The notes: generated by a model not told the origin, from the sequence alone. 64,000 nucleotides of DNA from Salinarchaeum laminariae (GCF_023204835.1 NZ_CP096270.1:186001-250000), one strand, 5' to 3'. Shown: positions 44,004 through 53,080, counted from the first letter of the stretch. Translations and numbers: made by a program.

Positions 44004-44153
44004 TCAGGCCGAACGCGACTCGCGGGCCTTCGGTCGAAGGCTGCCGTGGCCGCACTTCCGGCAGCGATCCGCTTCCTTTGCGTTCCGGGCGTTGCACCGC
44101 ATGCAGATCGACTTGTTGAGGAGCCGATCCTCCGCTTGCTCGAATCTGGCCAT
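44004..44153 (-). CDS. rpl40e: Ribosomal protein L40e
   Basis: A 49-residue zinc-ribbon protein of the large ribosomal subunit, too short for ordinary gene finders. It starts at ATG 44153: [20 protein letters not shown] continues with [20 protein letters not shown] and ends KARESRSA. The four cysteines are in CMRC and CRKC. ACTTAACC (44175-44182, minus strand) is a TATA element 22-29 bp upstream, so the mRNA is probably leaderless. Confidence 0.95.
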   Translation of the reverse strand: MARFEQAEDRLLNKSICMRCNARNAKEADRCRKCGHGSLRPKARESRSA

Positions 44154-44339
44154 GGGCGGCGTTGGCCGTGGGTTCGGTTAAGTCTTGTCAGTTTCTGCGA
44201 GATGGCGACAGTGTAGCTGTGCCGCTCGCGGAGAGGATCAGCCGACGAGCGCGTCCTCGTCGTCCCCACTGTCGGGGGCGTACCGGCCCATTTACAGCGT
44301 TCCGGCAGCTTGAAACGCGCTCGTCGGCAAGGCGATCGC

Positions 44340-44741
44340 ATGAGCATCGACGCGGACATCGAAGCGGACGCCGGCGTCTCCGAGACCGTCGAGCGACTCG
44401 GCCAAGAGCTCGGCGAGGCGATCACCAGCCTCCCCGAGTACGAGCGATACGAGTCCGCGAAAACAGCCGTCGAGAACCACGAGGACGCCCAGGAACGCAT
44501 CGCCGAGGTCGAGCAGCTCCGGGAGGAGTTCATGCTCGCTCGCCAGATCGGCGAAGCAGACCAGGCCGATCTGCAGGCGCTCCAGTCCGCCCAGGCGGAG
44601 CTGCACGACCTCCCCGTGATGGAGGAGTATCTCGAGGCCGAAGCCGCACTGAACGGTCGACTCGAGGCGATCAACGACGCGATCTCCGAGCCGCTCGACG
44701 TGGACTTCGGACAGACGGCGGGCGGCTGCTGTGAGGACTGA
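44340..44741 (+). CDS. YlbF/YmcA family protein
   Basis: A 133-residue all-helical protein starting at ATG 44340 (MSIDADIEADAGVSETVE). The YlbF-type heptad helix runs through ITSLPEYERYESAKTAVENH and IAEVEQLREEFMLARQIGEA; LPVMEEYLEAEAALNGRLEA follows. The tail is GGCCED with two adjacent Cys. Bacterial YlbF/YmcA form a complex that affects RNase Y; the archaeal role is unknown. Adjacent to L40e, divergent with a 186-bp gap. Confidence 0.85.
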   Translation: MSIDADIEADAGVSETVERLGQELGEAITSLPEYERYESAKTAVENHEDAQERIAEVEQLREEFMLARQIGEADQADLQALQSAQAELHDLPVMEEYLEAEAALNGRLEAINDAISEPLDVDFGQTAGGCCED

Positions 44742-44792
44742 CGACCGTCGGCGGGACCGATCGGTTCGTGGCAGTCAGCGGTCTTTTGCGGA

Positions 44793-45521
44793 CTACTTCA
44801 GATTGAGCAGATACTGCGCAGCGTCGTCCAGGGTATCCAGCGGTTCATCGCCCTCGTACTCGTAGACGTACCAGTCCGCGCCGATCGAGGCGGCGGCGTC
44901 AGCGCAGGCTTCGAGGTCGACGTCGCCCGCCCCGAGCGGCACGGAGGCGTCCGATTCGACGTCGACGTCCGCGAAGTGGACAAACTCAGCGCGTCCATCG
45001 AGCCGGCGAAGCCACTCGGCGGGATCCTCGCCAGCCCGGAGCGCGTGGCCGACGTCGAGTTCGATCCCGATCTCCGTCGCGGCGAGGAACGCCTCGAAGG
45101 CGAGGCCGCCCTCGATCGACTGGAACTCCTGATCGTGGGTGTGGTAGTGGAGCGTACAGTTCGTGTCTTCGAGCTCCTCGGCGACGGCCTGGAGCCGGGT
45201 CGCGACGCCCGCGACGCCCTCCTGGCTCTGGAAGTACTCAGGTCCCACGCCGGGGCAGATCAGATCCGTACAGCCCATGGCCTCGTATCGCTCCGCGAGC
45301 GCGACGGCGTCGGACTCCAGATCGTCGATGCCGACGTGGGCTGCTGCGACGTCGAGCCCGTTTCGGCTGAGCATCGACGCGACGTCGTCGGGTTCGTGCT
45401 CGGTCTCCCGCCCGGCGAACTCGACGGCCTCGAAACCGGAGGCAGCGACCATCTCGAGGAGATCTTCGAGCGAGCCGTCGACGTCGCGGAGGGTGTACAG
45501 CTGGATCGCCGTTCGTGCCAT
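44793..45521 (-). CDS. Sugar phosphate isomerase/epimerase (TIM-barrel)
   Basis: A 242-residue protein of the AP-endonuclease-2 family, start at ATG 45521 (MARTAIQLYTLRDVDGSL). It has the barrel strands with metal-binding residues: VEFAGRE, AAHVGIDD, TLHYHTHDQEF, IELDVGHALRAGEDP and FVHFADVDV. Such enzymes isomerise sugars like xylose, inosose or hydroxypyruvate; the exact sugar is not evident. Confidence 0.88.
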   Translation of the reverse strand: MARTAIQLYTLRDVDGSLEDLLEMVAASGFEAVEFAGRETEHEPDDVASMLSRNGLDVAAAHVGIDDLESDAVALAERYEAMGCTDLICPGVGPEYFQSQEGVAGVATRLQAVAEELEDTNCTLHYHTHDQEFQSIEGGLAFEAFLAATEIGIELDVGHALRAGEDPAEWLRRLDGRAEFVHFADVDVESDASVPLGAGDVDLEACADAAASIGADWYVYEYEGDEPLDTLDDAAQYLLNLK

Positions 45522-45665
45522 GATAGCTCCTACGGCAGCCAGCGGAAAGCGTTTTTGCAGGGTTCGGTCGGTATCGGCAAGGGGCGGGCGGAATCGGCAG
45601 GCGACGGTCGCGACGTCGCGGAGCCGAACACGATCGGGGATCGTTTCAGCCCGTAGCGGCCGGGA

Positions 45666-45670
45666 TTATC
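45666..45670 (+). promoter_or_regulatory. TATA element of norB
   Basis: TTATC at 45666-45670, about 31 bp before ATG 45701, is the best TATA candidate. An FNR/NarO-type inverted site is not obvious nearby. Confidence 0.35.
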
Positions 45671-45700
45671 TTGAAGTAGGTATTCTTCGAAGCGGGCGGT

Positions 45701-47989
45701 ATGGAGATCACTCGGTCGACGATCGCCACACTCCTGGCAGTCGTGTTCGTCGTCAATCTGATCGTCATGGCTGGTGGAGCGCTGTACTCCTACCAGCAGA
45801 CGCCGCCGATCCCCGACGCAGTCGAGGGGCCCGAGGGCGAGACGGTCATGACCCAGGAGTCGGTCCAGGACGGCAAGATCGCGTTCCAGAAGAACGGTCT
45901 GATGAACCACGGGTCGATCCTCGGCAACGGCGCGTACTACGGCGAGGACTACACAGCCGACGCGCTCGATCTGAAGACCCAGTTCATGCAAGAGTACTAC
46001 GCCGACGAGCGCTACGGGGCGGACTACGATAATCTCGATCCGCCCGAACAGGCGAGCGTGGACTCGCTCGTCGAGACCGACCTCGATCGGTCGGGGACCG
46101 GCGGGACGCTCCAGTACACCGAGGCCGAGGTCTACGCGCACGAGCAGGTCCAGAACGTCTACGTCGAGCGCTACCACGAGGGCGACCACGAACGGGGCGT
46201 CCCCGAGGGGATGATCGATTCGGAGAGCGACGCTCGCGAGTTCGCGGACTTCGCGCTGTGGACGGCGCTGATCGCCTCGACCGATCGGCCGGGCTCCGAC
46301 AGCTCCTACACGAACAACTGGCCCTACGCACCGCTCGCCGGAAACACGCCGACCGGCGACACGATGATCTGGAGCGTCATCAGCATGGTTCTGCTCGTCG
46401 CTGGCGTTGGCATCGGCGTCTGGCTCTACAAGGCCGTCGAGCTCCCCGAACCTCAGGTGCGAGCCGTCGAAGTGCCCGAGCCCGACGAGATCGCGCTCAC
46501 CCCGAGCCAGCGCGCAGCGACCAGATTCCTCCCCGTCGCCGCCGGGTTGTTCGCCGCCCAGGTACTGCTGGGCGGGCTACTCGCTCACTTCTACATCGAA
46601 CGTGCCGGCTTCTTCGGCATCGAGGAGATCTTCGGCACCCACATCCTGCAGATCCTGCCGTTCGCGATCGCGAAAACGTTCCACCTCGATCTCGGGATCC
46701 TCTGGATCGCAACGCTGTGGCTGGCCGCGGGACTGTTCCTCCCGCCACTGCTCACCGGCCACGAGCCCGACGGTCAGCACCGGTACGTCCACGTGCTGCT
46801 CGTCGCGCTCGTCGTCGCGGCGGTCGGTGGCCTCGCCGGCGTCTGGCTCGGCGCGAACGGCTACGTCGACGGCGAACTCTGGTGGATCATCGGCAACGAG
46901 GGGCTCGAGTATCTCGAAGTCGGGCGGCTCTGGCAGGTCGGCCTTCTCCTCGGGTTCGTCATCTGGACGGTGCTGGTCGCACGCGGATTCCGGCCGCTGC
47001 TCCGCCGGGAGTCCCGCTACGGCCTCGCACACATGATCATCTACGCGGGCGGGTCGATCGGCCTGCTGTTCGTCGCCGGGATGTTCTACACGCCCGAGAC
47101 GAACATCGTGATGACGGAGTTCTGGCGCTGGTGGGTCGTCCACATGTGGGTCGAGGGCGCCTTCGAGTTCTTCATCGTCTCCGTCATCGGGCTCACGCTC
47201 GTCTCGATGGGCCTGCTTCGCAAGCGCTCCGCGGAGAAAGCCGTCGCCTTCCAGGCGCTGTTCGTCATGGGCTCTGGAATCATCGGCGCCTCCCACCACT
47301 ACTGGTGGGTCGGCCAGCCCGACGTCTGGATCCCACTTGGCTCCGTCTTCTCCACGCTGGAGCTCATCCCGCTCATTCTGATCCTCTTCGAGGCGATCAA
47401 CGAGTACCGCGCGATGGCCACCGGCGAGGAGTTCGCCTACACGCTGCCGTTCACGTTCATCATCGCCTCTGGCTTCTGGAACTTCGTCGGCGCCGGCGTG
47501 CTGGGCTTCTTCATCAACCTCCCGATCATCAACTACTACGAGCACGGCACCTACCTCACCGTCGGCCACGCCCACGCGGCGATGTTCGGCGCTTTCGGCT
47601 TCCTCGCGCTCGGGATGGCCACCTACATGCTCCGGATCGCGACCAAGCCCGATCTCTGGAGCGAGCGCCGGCTCCGCTGGGCGTTCTGGTGCTGGAATAT
47701 CGGGCTCGCGGTGATGGTCTTCGTCTCCGTGCTCCCCGTGGGCTTCGTCCAGCTCGAGACCGCGTTCACGGAGAACTACGACGCCGCGCGAAGTCTGGCC
47801 TTCTACGAGCGTGACCTGATCCAGTTCCTCTTCTGGGCACGCCTCCCCGGAGACACGCTGATCATCGTCGGCACGCTAATCTTCTGCTACGACATGGTGG
47901 CCAAGCGGTTCGCGCTGCGGGACGTCTCGATGCCGGAGGAGGTGCCCGGTTCGATTCCGGCTCGACTGCGGGCGAGCGACGACGACTGA
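45701..47989 (+). CDS. norB: qNor-type nitric oxide reductase (single subunit)
   Basis: This haem-copper oxidase relative reduces 2 NO to N2O using quinol. The 762-residue protein is a fusion typical of qNor: an N-terminal helix (LLAVVFVVNLIVMAGGALY) and an extracytoplasmic domain of about 190 residues (EGETVMTQESVQDG, QNVYVERYHEG), then 12-13 helices. Haem and Fe-B ligands are visible as GTHILQILPF, MWVEGAFEFF with Glu, ASHHYWWVG and TVGHAHAAMFGA. Absence of a separate cytochrome c subunit gene nearby supports the quinol form. NirK is about 9 kb to the right. Confidence 0.95.
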   Translation: MEITRSTIATLLAVVFVVNLIVMAGGALYSYQQTPPIPDAVEGPEGETVMTQESVQDGKIAFQKNGLMNHGSILGNGAYYGEDYTADALDLKTQFMQEYYADERYGADYDNLDPPEQASVDSLVETDLDRSGTGGTLQYTEAEVYAHEQVQNVYVERYHEGDHERGVPEGMIDSESDAREFADFALWTALIASTDRPGSDSSYTNNWPYAPLAGNTPTGDTMIWSVISMVLLVAGVGIGVWLYKAVELPEPQVRAVEVPEPDEIALTPSQRAATRFLPVAAGLFAAQVLLGGLLAHFYIERAGFFGIEEIFGTHILQILPFAIAKTFHLDLGILWIATLWLAAGLFLPPLLTGHEPDGQHRYVHVLLVALVVAAVGGLAGVWLGANGYVDGELWWIIGNEGLEYLEVGRLWQVGLLLGFVIWTVLVARGFRPLLRRESRYGLAHMIIYAGGSIGLLFVAGMFYTPETNIVMTEFWRWWVVHMWVEGAFEFFIVSVIGLTLVSMGLLRKRSAEKAVAFQALFVMGSGIIGASHHYWWVGQPDVWIPLGSVFSTLELIPLILILFEAINEYRAMATGEEFAYTLPFTFIIASGFWNFVGAGVLGFFINLPIINYYEHGTYLTVGHAHAAMFGAFGFLALGMATYMLRIATKPDLWSERRLRWAFWCWNIGLAVMVFVSVLPVGFVQLETAFTENYDAARSLAFYERDLIQFLFWARLPGDTLIIVGTLIFCYDMVAKRFALRDVSMPEEVPGSIPARLRASDDD

Positions 47990-48104
47990 ATGGCGCATCT
48001 GCTCGATCGTGATACGCTGATTCGCCCCCACGCTTTCTTTCGGTGGCGTATCATCGATCGAGGTTACAGTTCAGATCAAAACTTGGGAAGAAGTCCAGAG
48101 AATG

Positions 48105-48350
48105 CTACCTGTGATCGTCGATCCAGCGGCACCACTGATCGAAGTCGTCGGCATCGCACTGTTCGGCAATCGCACGGAGTGTGCCGCGCTTGATCCGGTC
48201 GTGCAGCGGAACGGTCACCAGGCGGACATCATCCGTATCGGGATTCTCGTACCGAAGCCGGACGTGGCTTCCAGCCCGACCCACCGGCCGGTACCCGAAC
48301 GATCGCAAGACATTGACCACGTCACGCCCCGAGAAATCCGTCGGCGCCAC
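48105..48350 (-). CDS. hicA: HicA toxin (mRNA interferase)
   Basis: An 81-residue protein from GTG 48350: MAPTDFSGRDVVNVLRSFG. The double-stranded RNA-binding-like fold has the catalytic His in GRAGSHVRLRYENP and the second-strand motif VTVPLHDRIKRGTLRAIAEQ. HicA degrades mRNA and is held by HicB. It follows hicB with 4 bp between. Missed by simple start rules because of the GTG start. Confidence 0.92.
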   Translation of the reverse strand: MAPTDFSGRDVVNVLRSFGYRPVGRAGSHVRLRYENPDTDDVRLVTVPLHDRIKRGTLRAIAEQCDADDFDQWCRWIDDHR

Positions 48351-48354
48351 GATA

Positions 48355-48609
48355 CTACTGGAGGAACTCCGGCAGCTGCTTCGCCTCGTCGGGGTCGACG
48401 CGCTCGGGATCCAGCCCGAGTTCACGGAGATCCTCCTCAGTGACGGGCTCCCCAGCTTCGCCGGTGTGCAACGCAACCGCCTCGTCGAGGTTCTCGAGGG
48501 CCTCTTGCCGGGACTCGCCCTGGCTGGCGACGCCGGTTTCGGCGTCAATCGCGGACCAGCCGCCGATCTCCTCGTCCTCGATCAGACGGATTTCCCGGCT
48601 GGAACTCAT
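48355..48609 (-). CDS. hicB: HicB antitoxin
   Basis: An 84-residue protein from ATG 48609: MSSSREIRLIEDEEIGGWSA. The partial RNase-H-like HicB fold is visible in DAETGVASQGESRQEALENLDEAVAL (split by me as ETGVASQGESRQE and ALENLDEAVALHT). The C-terminal part (VTEEDLRELGLDPERVDPDE) is acidic and carries no obvious ribbon-helix-helix or HTH domain. Upstream, TTTACCA is flanked by two direct CCTTCGG-type repeats (see regulatory entry). It precedes hicA. Confidence 0.9.
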   Translation of the reverse strand: MSSSREIRLIEDEEIGGWSAIDAETGVASQGESRQEALENLDEAVALHTGEAGEPVTEEDLRELGLDPERVDPDEAKQLPEFLQ

Positions 48610-48625
48610 ACGGGAGGATAGCTGA

Positions 48626-48646
48626 CCTTCGGTGGTAAACCTTCGG
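48626..48646 (-). promoter_or_regulatory. Paired direct repeat around the hicBA promoter
   Basis: CCTTCGG occurs at 48626-48632 and again at 48640-48646, spaced by exactly the seven bases TGGTAAA, which on the minus strand is the TATA-like TTTACCA 24-30 bp before ATG 48609. This is a likely operator for autoregulation. Confidence 0.45.
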
Positions 48647-48692
48647 GCGACAACCCATTGCTGACGCTCCTCGCGCGTAGTTCGCCGAAAAC

Positions 48693-48716
48693 ATGGGTCA
48701 CCACGGATTGTGAACC
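48693..48716 (-). repeat. Fragment of the tRNA-Ile 3' end (candidate att scar)
   Basis: The + strand ATGGGTCACCACGGATT ... GTGAACC at 48693-48716 matches 48842-48864, the 3' end of tRNA-Ile, with one substitution and one insertion. It sits about 130-150 bp from the tRNA on its 3' side, with hicBA immediately beyond. Confidence 0.6.
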
Positions 48717-48785
48717 ATTGCGAGAAATGCTCGCTCCCGATGGTCGCTGCGCGTTCCTCGCAGGGCTCAAATCCGAGGTGCGTGT

Positions 48786-48843
48786 ATTTCCTTCCTCACC
48801 GGACTCCTCGCTGTCGCTCGTCGACGATGGTTCGGAAGGAAAT
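48786..48843. repeat. 10-bp perfect inverted repeat at the tRNA-Ile trailer
   Basis: ATTTCCTTCC (48786-48795) and GGAAGGAAAT (48834-48843) are perfect inverted copies 38 bp apart. The right arm touches the tRNA discriminator base, so it would lie in the 3' trailer of the transcript. Confidence 0.6.
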
Positions 48844-48916
48844 GGGCCACCACGGATTTGAACCGAGAACCTCCCGGTTATCAGCCGAGCGCTCAACCTG
48901 ATTGAGCTAGTGGCCC
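48843..48916 (-). tRNA. tRNA-Ile (GAT)
   Basis: A 74-nt tRNA on the minus strand. Acceptor GGGCCAC (5' end at 48916) pairs with GTGGCCC, discriminator A at 48843, no encoded CCA. The anticodon arm CTCGG-CTGATAA-CCGGG (one T-independent mismatch-free stem) has anticodon GAT. The T-arm is CTCGG-TTCAAAT-CCGTG-like with weaker pairing. No intron. It is outside any rRNA operon in this window. Confidence 0.93.
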
Positions 48917-48985
48917 TCGCGGTTCCCGCTAATCGGAGGTTGCTCAAAAGGGTTTCTAACTGACTGCCCGCGTGGCGGCGACGGG

Positions 48986-49606
48986 TCAGCGATCGTCGTC
49001 CTCGACGTCGTACTCGTCGCTGCCGAGATCGACCGTGTCGTCACCGCTCGTGCTGCCCGACTCACCAGCATCTGAATCCACGTCTGGACCGTCGCCCGCA
49101 CCGCCGAAGGGTCCGCCGGGAGCGCCGGGGCCGCCGGCGCCGCCGAGGTCGAAGTCCTCGGGATCGACCGACTCCGACCCGCCGGATTGGGGAAAGCCGA
49201 AGGTGTAGACGTTGCCGGAGGCAAAGCCGCCCGTCTTCGCGTCCATCTTCGGGATGATGACCTTCTTCTTGAGGACCCAGCGGATCGGCGCTCGCGTGAC
49301 CGGAATGACGAGCAGGAAGCCGATGGCGTCGGTCACGACCCCCGGCGTGAGCAGGAAGGCGCCCGCTGCGATGAGCAGACCGCCGTCGATGAGGCCGTCC
49401 GTCGGCGGCTCGCCCTCGGCGAGGGATCGCTGAATCCCGCGGATCGTCCGTCGCCCCTCCGCGCGCACGAGAATTCCGCCGATCAACGCGGTGAGCACGA
49501 CGAGGAGGACCACCTCCGCCCAGCCGAGCTTCGTACCGAGCCACGCCAGCACTGCGGCGTCCACCAGTGGGATCGAGAGCAGCAGCGCCAGCAGCCACTT
49601 CACCAT
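48986..49606 (-). CDS. FxsA family membrane protein
   Basis: A 206-residue protein with helices LLALLLSIPLVDAAVLAWLG, VLLVVLTALIGGILVRAEG and AIGFLLVIPVTRAPIRWVL. The family signature is the FxsA arrangement of about 120 residues, with LIDGGLLIAAGAFLLTPGVV. The C-terminal 70 residues are Gly/Asp/Ser-rich and disordered (GGAGGPGAPGGPFGG). FxsA is a membrane protein known from phage exclusion; the archaeal role is unknown. Confidence 0.88.
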   Translation of the reverse strand: MVKWLLALLLSIPLVDAAVLAWLGTKLGWAEVVLLVVLTALIGGILVRAEGRRTIRGIQRSLAEGEPPTDGLIDGGLLIAAGAFLLTPGVVTDAIGFLLVIPVTRAPIRWVLKKKVIIPKMDAKTGGFASGNVYTFGFPQSGGSESVDPEDFDLGGAGGPGAPGGPFGGAGDGPDVDSDAGESGSTSGDDTVDLGSDEYDVEDDDR

Positions 49607-50006
49607 GATCCCGGCTACCCGCCCGGTCGGGAAAACCGTTGGCCTTCGCGAGATGGACAGGTGAGTGGGTGTGGTGCATTAGACAGAACGACTGCTTCGG
49701 AGCGACTGCCTCGAAAGCCCTCGGCCGGCTCCGCTCGCGCGAGCCGCTCTGCGCTCCTCGGTCGCTCGCTTCGCTCTCTCCCTGCGGTGCTGGAGGGCTC
49801 GTGCTTCCCGGACCCGGCCTCGCCCTTTCAGTCCGCCAGGGTGTGGTTTGTTGAGGAAGCCGATACCCTGTGGCTGAATCCCAGTCTGAGAGGGTGCAGC
49901 GGCCGTCGAGCTTCGGTGGTCCTGGTGCGAAATTCGCGGAGAGAAACACGGGCGGTGCTGCCGTCTTCGCGGGTTTAATCGGCCTCGGCGGATTCACCCA
50001 ACGAGA
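49607..50006. repeat. Intergenic region with a haloarchaeal-type GC repeat
   Basis: No gene is supported. A segment at about 49722-49845 (TCGCTCGCTTCGCTCTCTCC, then CCCGGCCTCGCCCTTTCAGT) resembles the segment at about 60815-60985 and gives only low-quality frames. The TATA element TTTAATC at 49974-49980, 27-33 bp before ATG 50007, drives the ABC exporter gene. Confidence 0.5.
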
Positions 50007-52118
50007 ATGGCGTCTGCAGCAGAAGAGAGCGTCTTCGAGCGCTACCGCGACCAGGTCGATCGGCCGCTGTCGCGGCTGTTCACGGAGTACGGCATGCCCG
50101 AGCTACGGTGGTTCTCGCTCGGGATGGTCGCGAACGTGATCGCGCGATCGGCGAGCCTGCTGCCGCCGCTCGTGCTCGGTGTCGCAATCGACGCGGTGTT
50201 CGTCGGCGAGGGGCAGTACTCCTTGCCTTTCCTCCCGCAGGCGTGGGTGCCGGGGAGTCAGTCCGGACAGTTCTGGTTCTCCGCGGCTCTCATCGTCGGC
50301 GCGTTCGTCGTGACCGGCGTGTTCACGTGGGTCTACGGGGTCGCAGCGAACATTTTCGCCCACCGGGTGATGCACGAGGTCCGCACGGACACGTTCGCGC
50401 GCATGCAGCGCCTCGACATGCCCTTCTTCGACGACAAGCAGACCGGCGAGGTCATGAGCGTCCTGAACAACGACGCCTCGAACCTCGAGGTCTTCCTCGA
50501 CAACGCGCTCCAGAACTCCGCGCGCCTGGGCGTTATGCTGCTCGGCATCGCCGCGCTCCTCTTCTACATCAATCCGCAGCTCGCGGTGGTGACGCTGACG
50601 GTCATCCCCGTGATGATCGGCTTCACGCTCTGGTTCATGCGCGCGGTCGAGCCCCGCTACGTCGCGCAGCGATCCAGCGTCGGCGACCTCAACACGCGCC
50701 TCGAAAACAGCCTGAGCGGCATCGAGCTCGTGAAGGCCTCCGCGACGGAAGAGCGCGAGACCGAGAAAGTCACCGACGCCTCCTACGACTACTTCCAGCA
50801 CACGATGTCGGTGCTGAAGCTGAACTACCTCTACCGGCCAGGAATGGAGTTCCTCGCCGGCATCTCCTTCGCGGCGACGTTCGTGGTCGGCGGCGTCTGG
50901 CTGTTCTCCGGCCCACCGGGGCCGTTCTCGGGCTCGCTGACCGTCGGCGAGTTCGTCACGTTCATCTTCCTGACCCAGCGGATCGTGACCCCGCTCGCGG
51001 AGGTCAGCAACATCGTCGATCAGTACGAGAACGCGAAGGCCTCCAGCGAGCGCGTCTTCGGGCTGATGGACGTTCCCGTGCGGATCGAGGATCCCGAAGA
51101 CCCGGTCGACCTCGACGATCCCGACGGCAGCGTCGTCTACGAAGACGTCGACTTCGCCTACCCCGAGAGCGCGCTGGCTGCCGCTGAAGGCGCCGAGACC
51201 GAACTGATGGAGTCCGGCGATTCCGAAGCCGAGGATCGGGCCGAACGATCGACCGGCGACCTCGTCCTCGAGGGCATCAACCTCACCGCCGACCCCGGCG
51301 ACACCGTCGCACTCGTCGGGCCGACGGGTGCTGGCAAGTCGACGGTCTGCAAACTCCTGCTCCGGCTCTACGACGTCTCCGAGCCGCGAGGCTCGGATGG
51401 CTCGTCGGCGGAGCGCAGCGAGTCCGACGGTGTGACCGACGGCTCGATCCGCGTCGACGGCCACGACGTCCGAGAGTGCTCGCTGGCGAGCCTGCGACGG
51501 TCGATCGGCTACGTCAGCCAGGACGTCGTGCTCTTCGACGGCACCGTCGAGGACAACGTCCGGTACGGTCGGTTCGATGCCTCGCGAGAGGACGTCGTCG
51601 AGGCCGCGAGGATGGCCGAGGCCCACGAGTTCATCGAGAACCTCCCCAAGGGCTACGACACCCGGATCGGCGAGGACGGCGTCAAGCTCTCGGGTGGCCA
51701 GCGCCAGCGGCTCTCGATCGCCCGCACGATCCTGCGCGATCCCGAGATCCTCGTCTTCGACGAGGCCACCAGCGCCGTCGACACGGAGACCGAGCTGCTG
51801 ATCCAGCGCTCGCTGGACCGACTCGCCGCGGACCGCACGACGTTCGTGATCGCCCACCGGCTCTCGACCATCCGCGAGGCCGACCAGATCCTCGTTCTGG
51901 AGGACGGCCAGATCGTCGAGCGGGGCACCCACGAGGCGCTCATCGATCGGGGCGATCTCTACGCGTCGCTGTGGGGCGTCCAGGCCGGCGAGATCGAATC
52001 GCTCCCAGAGGAGTTCCTCGAAGAGGCCCGCGAGCGTGCGGCCGAACGACCGCCAGCGGAGCGATCGGCAGGTAGCGGCTCTCCCACTGACGGCGACGGC
52101 GAGGACGAGGACGGCTGA
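50007..52118 (+). CDS. ABC exporter (TM-NBD fusion, multidrug type)
   Basis: A 703-residue half-transporter. Residues about 35-330 form six helices (for example VIARSASLLPPLVLGVAIDA, NSARLGVMLLGIAALLFYIN); the nucleotide-binding domain starts near 370. Walker A is GPTGAGKSTVCK, signature LSGGQRQRLSIART, Walker B ILVFDEATSAVD, and switch His in VIAHRLSTIRE. Two acidic inserts interrupt the NBD: one before Walker A (about residues 390-420) and one after it (about 450-475). The C-terminus is Asp/Glu-rich. It probably works as a homodimer and exports lipids or drugs. Confidence 0.94.
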   Translation: MASAAEESVFERYRDQVDRPLSRLFTEYGMPELRWFSLGMVANVIARSASLLPPLVLGVAIDAVFVGEGQYSLPFLPQAWVPGSQSGQFWFSAALIVGAFVVTGVFTWVYGVAANIFAHRVMHEVRTDTFARMQRLDMPFFDDKQTGEVMSVLNNDASNLEVFLDNALQNSARLGVMLLGIAALLFYINPQLAVVTLTVIPVMIGFTLWFMRAVEPRYVAQRSSVGDLNTRLENSLSGIELVKASATEERETEKVTDASYDYFQHTMSVLKLNYLYRPGMEFLAGISFAATFVVGGVWLFSGPPGPFSGSLTVGEFVTFIFLTQRIVTPLAEVSNIVDQYENAKASSERVFGLMDVPVRIEDPEDPVDLDDPDGSVVYEDVDFAYPESALAAAEGAETELMESGDSEAEDRAERSTGDLVLEGINLTADPGDTVALVGPTGAGKSTVCKLLLRLYDVSEPRGSDGSSAERSESDGVTDGSIRVDGHDVRECSLASLRRSIGYVSQDVVLFDGTVEDNVRYGRFDASREDVVEAARMAEAHEFIENLPKGYDTRIGEDGVKLSGGQRQRLSIARTILRDPEILVFDEATSAVDTETELLIQRSLDRLAADRTTFVIAHRLSTIREADQILVLEDGQIVERGTHEALIDRGDLYASLWGVQAGEIESLPEEFLEEARERAAERPPAERSAGSGSPTDGDGEDEDG

Positions 52119-52163
52119 ACGATGGTGAAGAGTCACACGTCTCGGTAGCGCCCCACGACGCCT

Positions 52164-52958
52164 TCACAGCGGCGCGTCCGACCGATAGACCAGCTCCATG
52201 GGAAGTCCGGTCGCGTCGGTCGGCGGCTCCGGCGGCAGCGATCGGAGCGTCGCGGTGGCGTCGTCCGATCTGGCGGTGTAGCCCAGCGCGAGGGCAGCGA
52301 GCACGCCCTCGATCGGTACGTCGGCGTCGGCGACGGCTTCCGCAGCGGACTGTACCGTGGGCGGCGCGTCGCGGTCGTGCTCGGCGAGGGTTCGCATGCG
52401 CTCGGCGTAGCCGCCAGCCGTCGACGGATCGCGGTCGAGTGGCTCGTCGGCGAACGCCCGGAACGCCAGTTCGGGATGGCTCCCCCGGAGCACCGACCGG
52501 GATTCCGGCACTTCCTGGAGGAGTTCGTCGACGGCAGCGATGGCGACGGACTGCTCGAAGGCGGCGCGAGTGAGCTGCGCGCCGGTCGTTCGTTCGTGGA
52601 CTCGTCGCGCGGCGGGGAATCGGCGGCGCCGTGCGGCCTCGCGGGATGGCGGCGCGTGGATCGCCCGCGCTCGGTCGCCGAGTAGCTCGCGAGCGAGCAC
52701 GTCACACTGCCGTTCGGCCGACTGCGCTCGATCGTCGCTCCCTCTGGCAGGCCCGGTGCTACCAGCGTCGTCGACGCGCCCGATCAGCCCGATCGGCACG
52801 CCGACGACGATCAGTTCGGCGTCCTCGCCGTACCGAGCCCAGATCGCTCCGATTTCGTCAGTTGCCACCGCCTCGACGAACGCCGGGCCATCGAACGCCA
52901 CGGCGATCCAGCTACCGGCAGTGCGTGCGACGCCAACTGAGCGAGCCTGCTCGGTCAC
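52164..52958 (-). CDS. DUF429 family protein
   Basis: The product of about 264 residues from GTG 52958 begins VTEQARSVGVARTAGSWIAV. DUF429 hallmarks are the repeated G-W-I/V pattern at the N-terminus, VVGVPIGLIGRVDDAGS, and the long R-x-x-D-x-x-A-R block around CDVLARELLGDRARAIHAPP. Upstream in-frame starts would add up to 63 residues of lower quality, so the true start is uncertain. A nuclease fold related to RNase H has been suggested for this family; nothing is proven. Confidence 0.7.
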   Translation of the reverse strand: MTEQARSVGVARTAGSWIAVAFDGPAFVEAVATDEIGAIWARYGEDAELIVVGVPIGLIGRVDDAGSTGPARGSDDRAQSAERQCDVLARELLGDRARAIHAPPSREAARRRRFPAARRVHERTTGAQLTRAAFEQSVAIAAVDELLQEVPESRSVLRGSHPELAFRAFADEPLDRDPSTAGGYAERMRTLAEHDRDAPPTVQSAAEAVADADVPIEGVLAALALGYTARSDDATATLRSLPPEPPTDATGLPMELVYRSDAPL

Positions 52959-53080
52959 TGCCGGCGGTTCGGACGCCGGCAGCAAAAGGGCACGCACCGA
53001 CACCGTCTCGCGTGGCTGGAGCGCCCCTCGGAAGGGCCACTGTGCGAGTGCGTGGCGTGTCGAGTCACGTCTCGGAAGCC

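Noticed and set aside
49639-49854. 71-residue plus frame after FxsA
   Set aside because: It consists of the dispersed GC repeat and reads low-complexity Leu/Ser/Arg.
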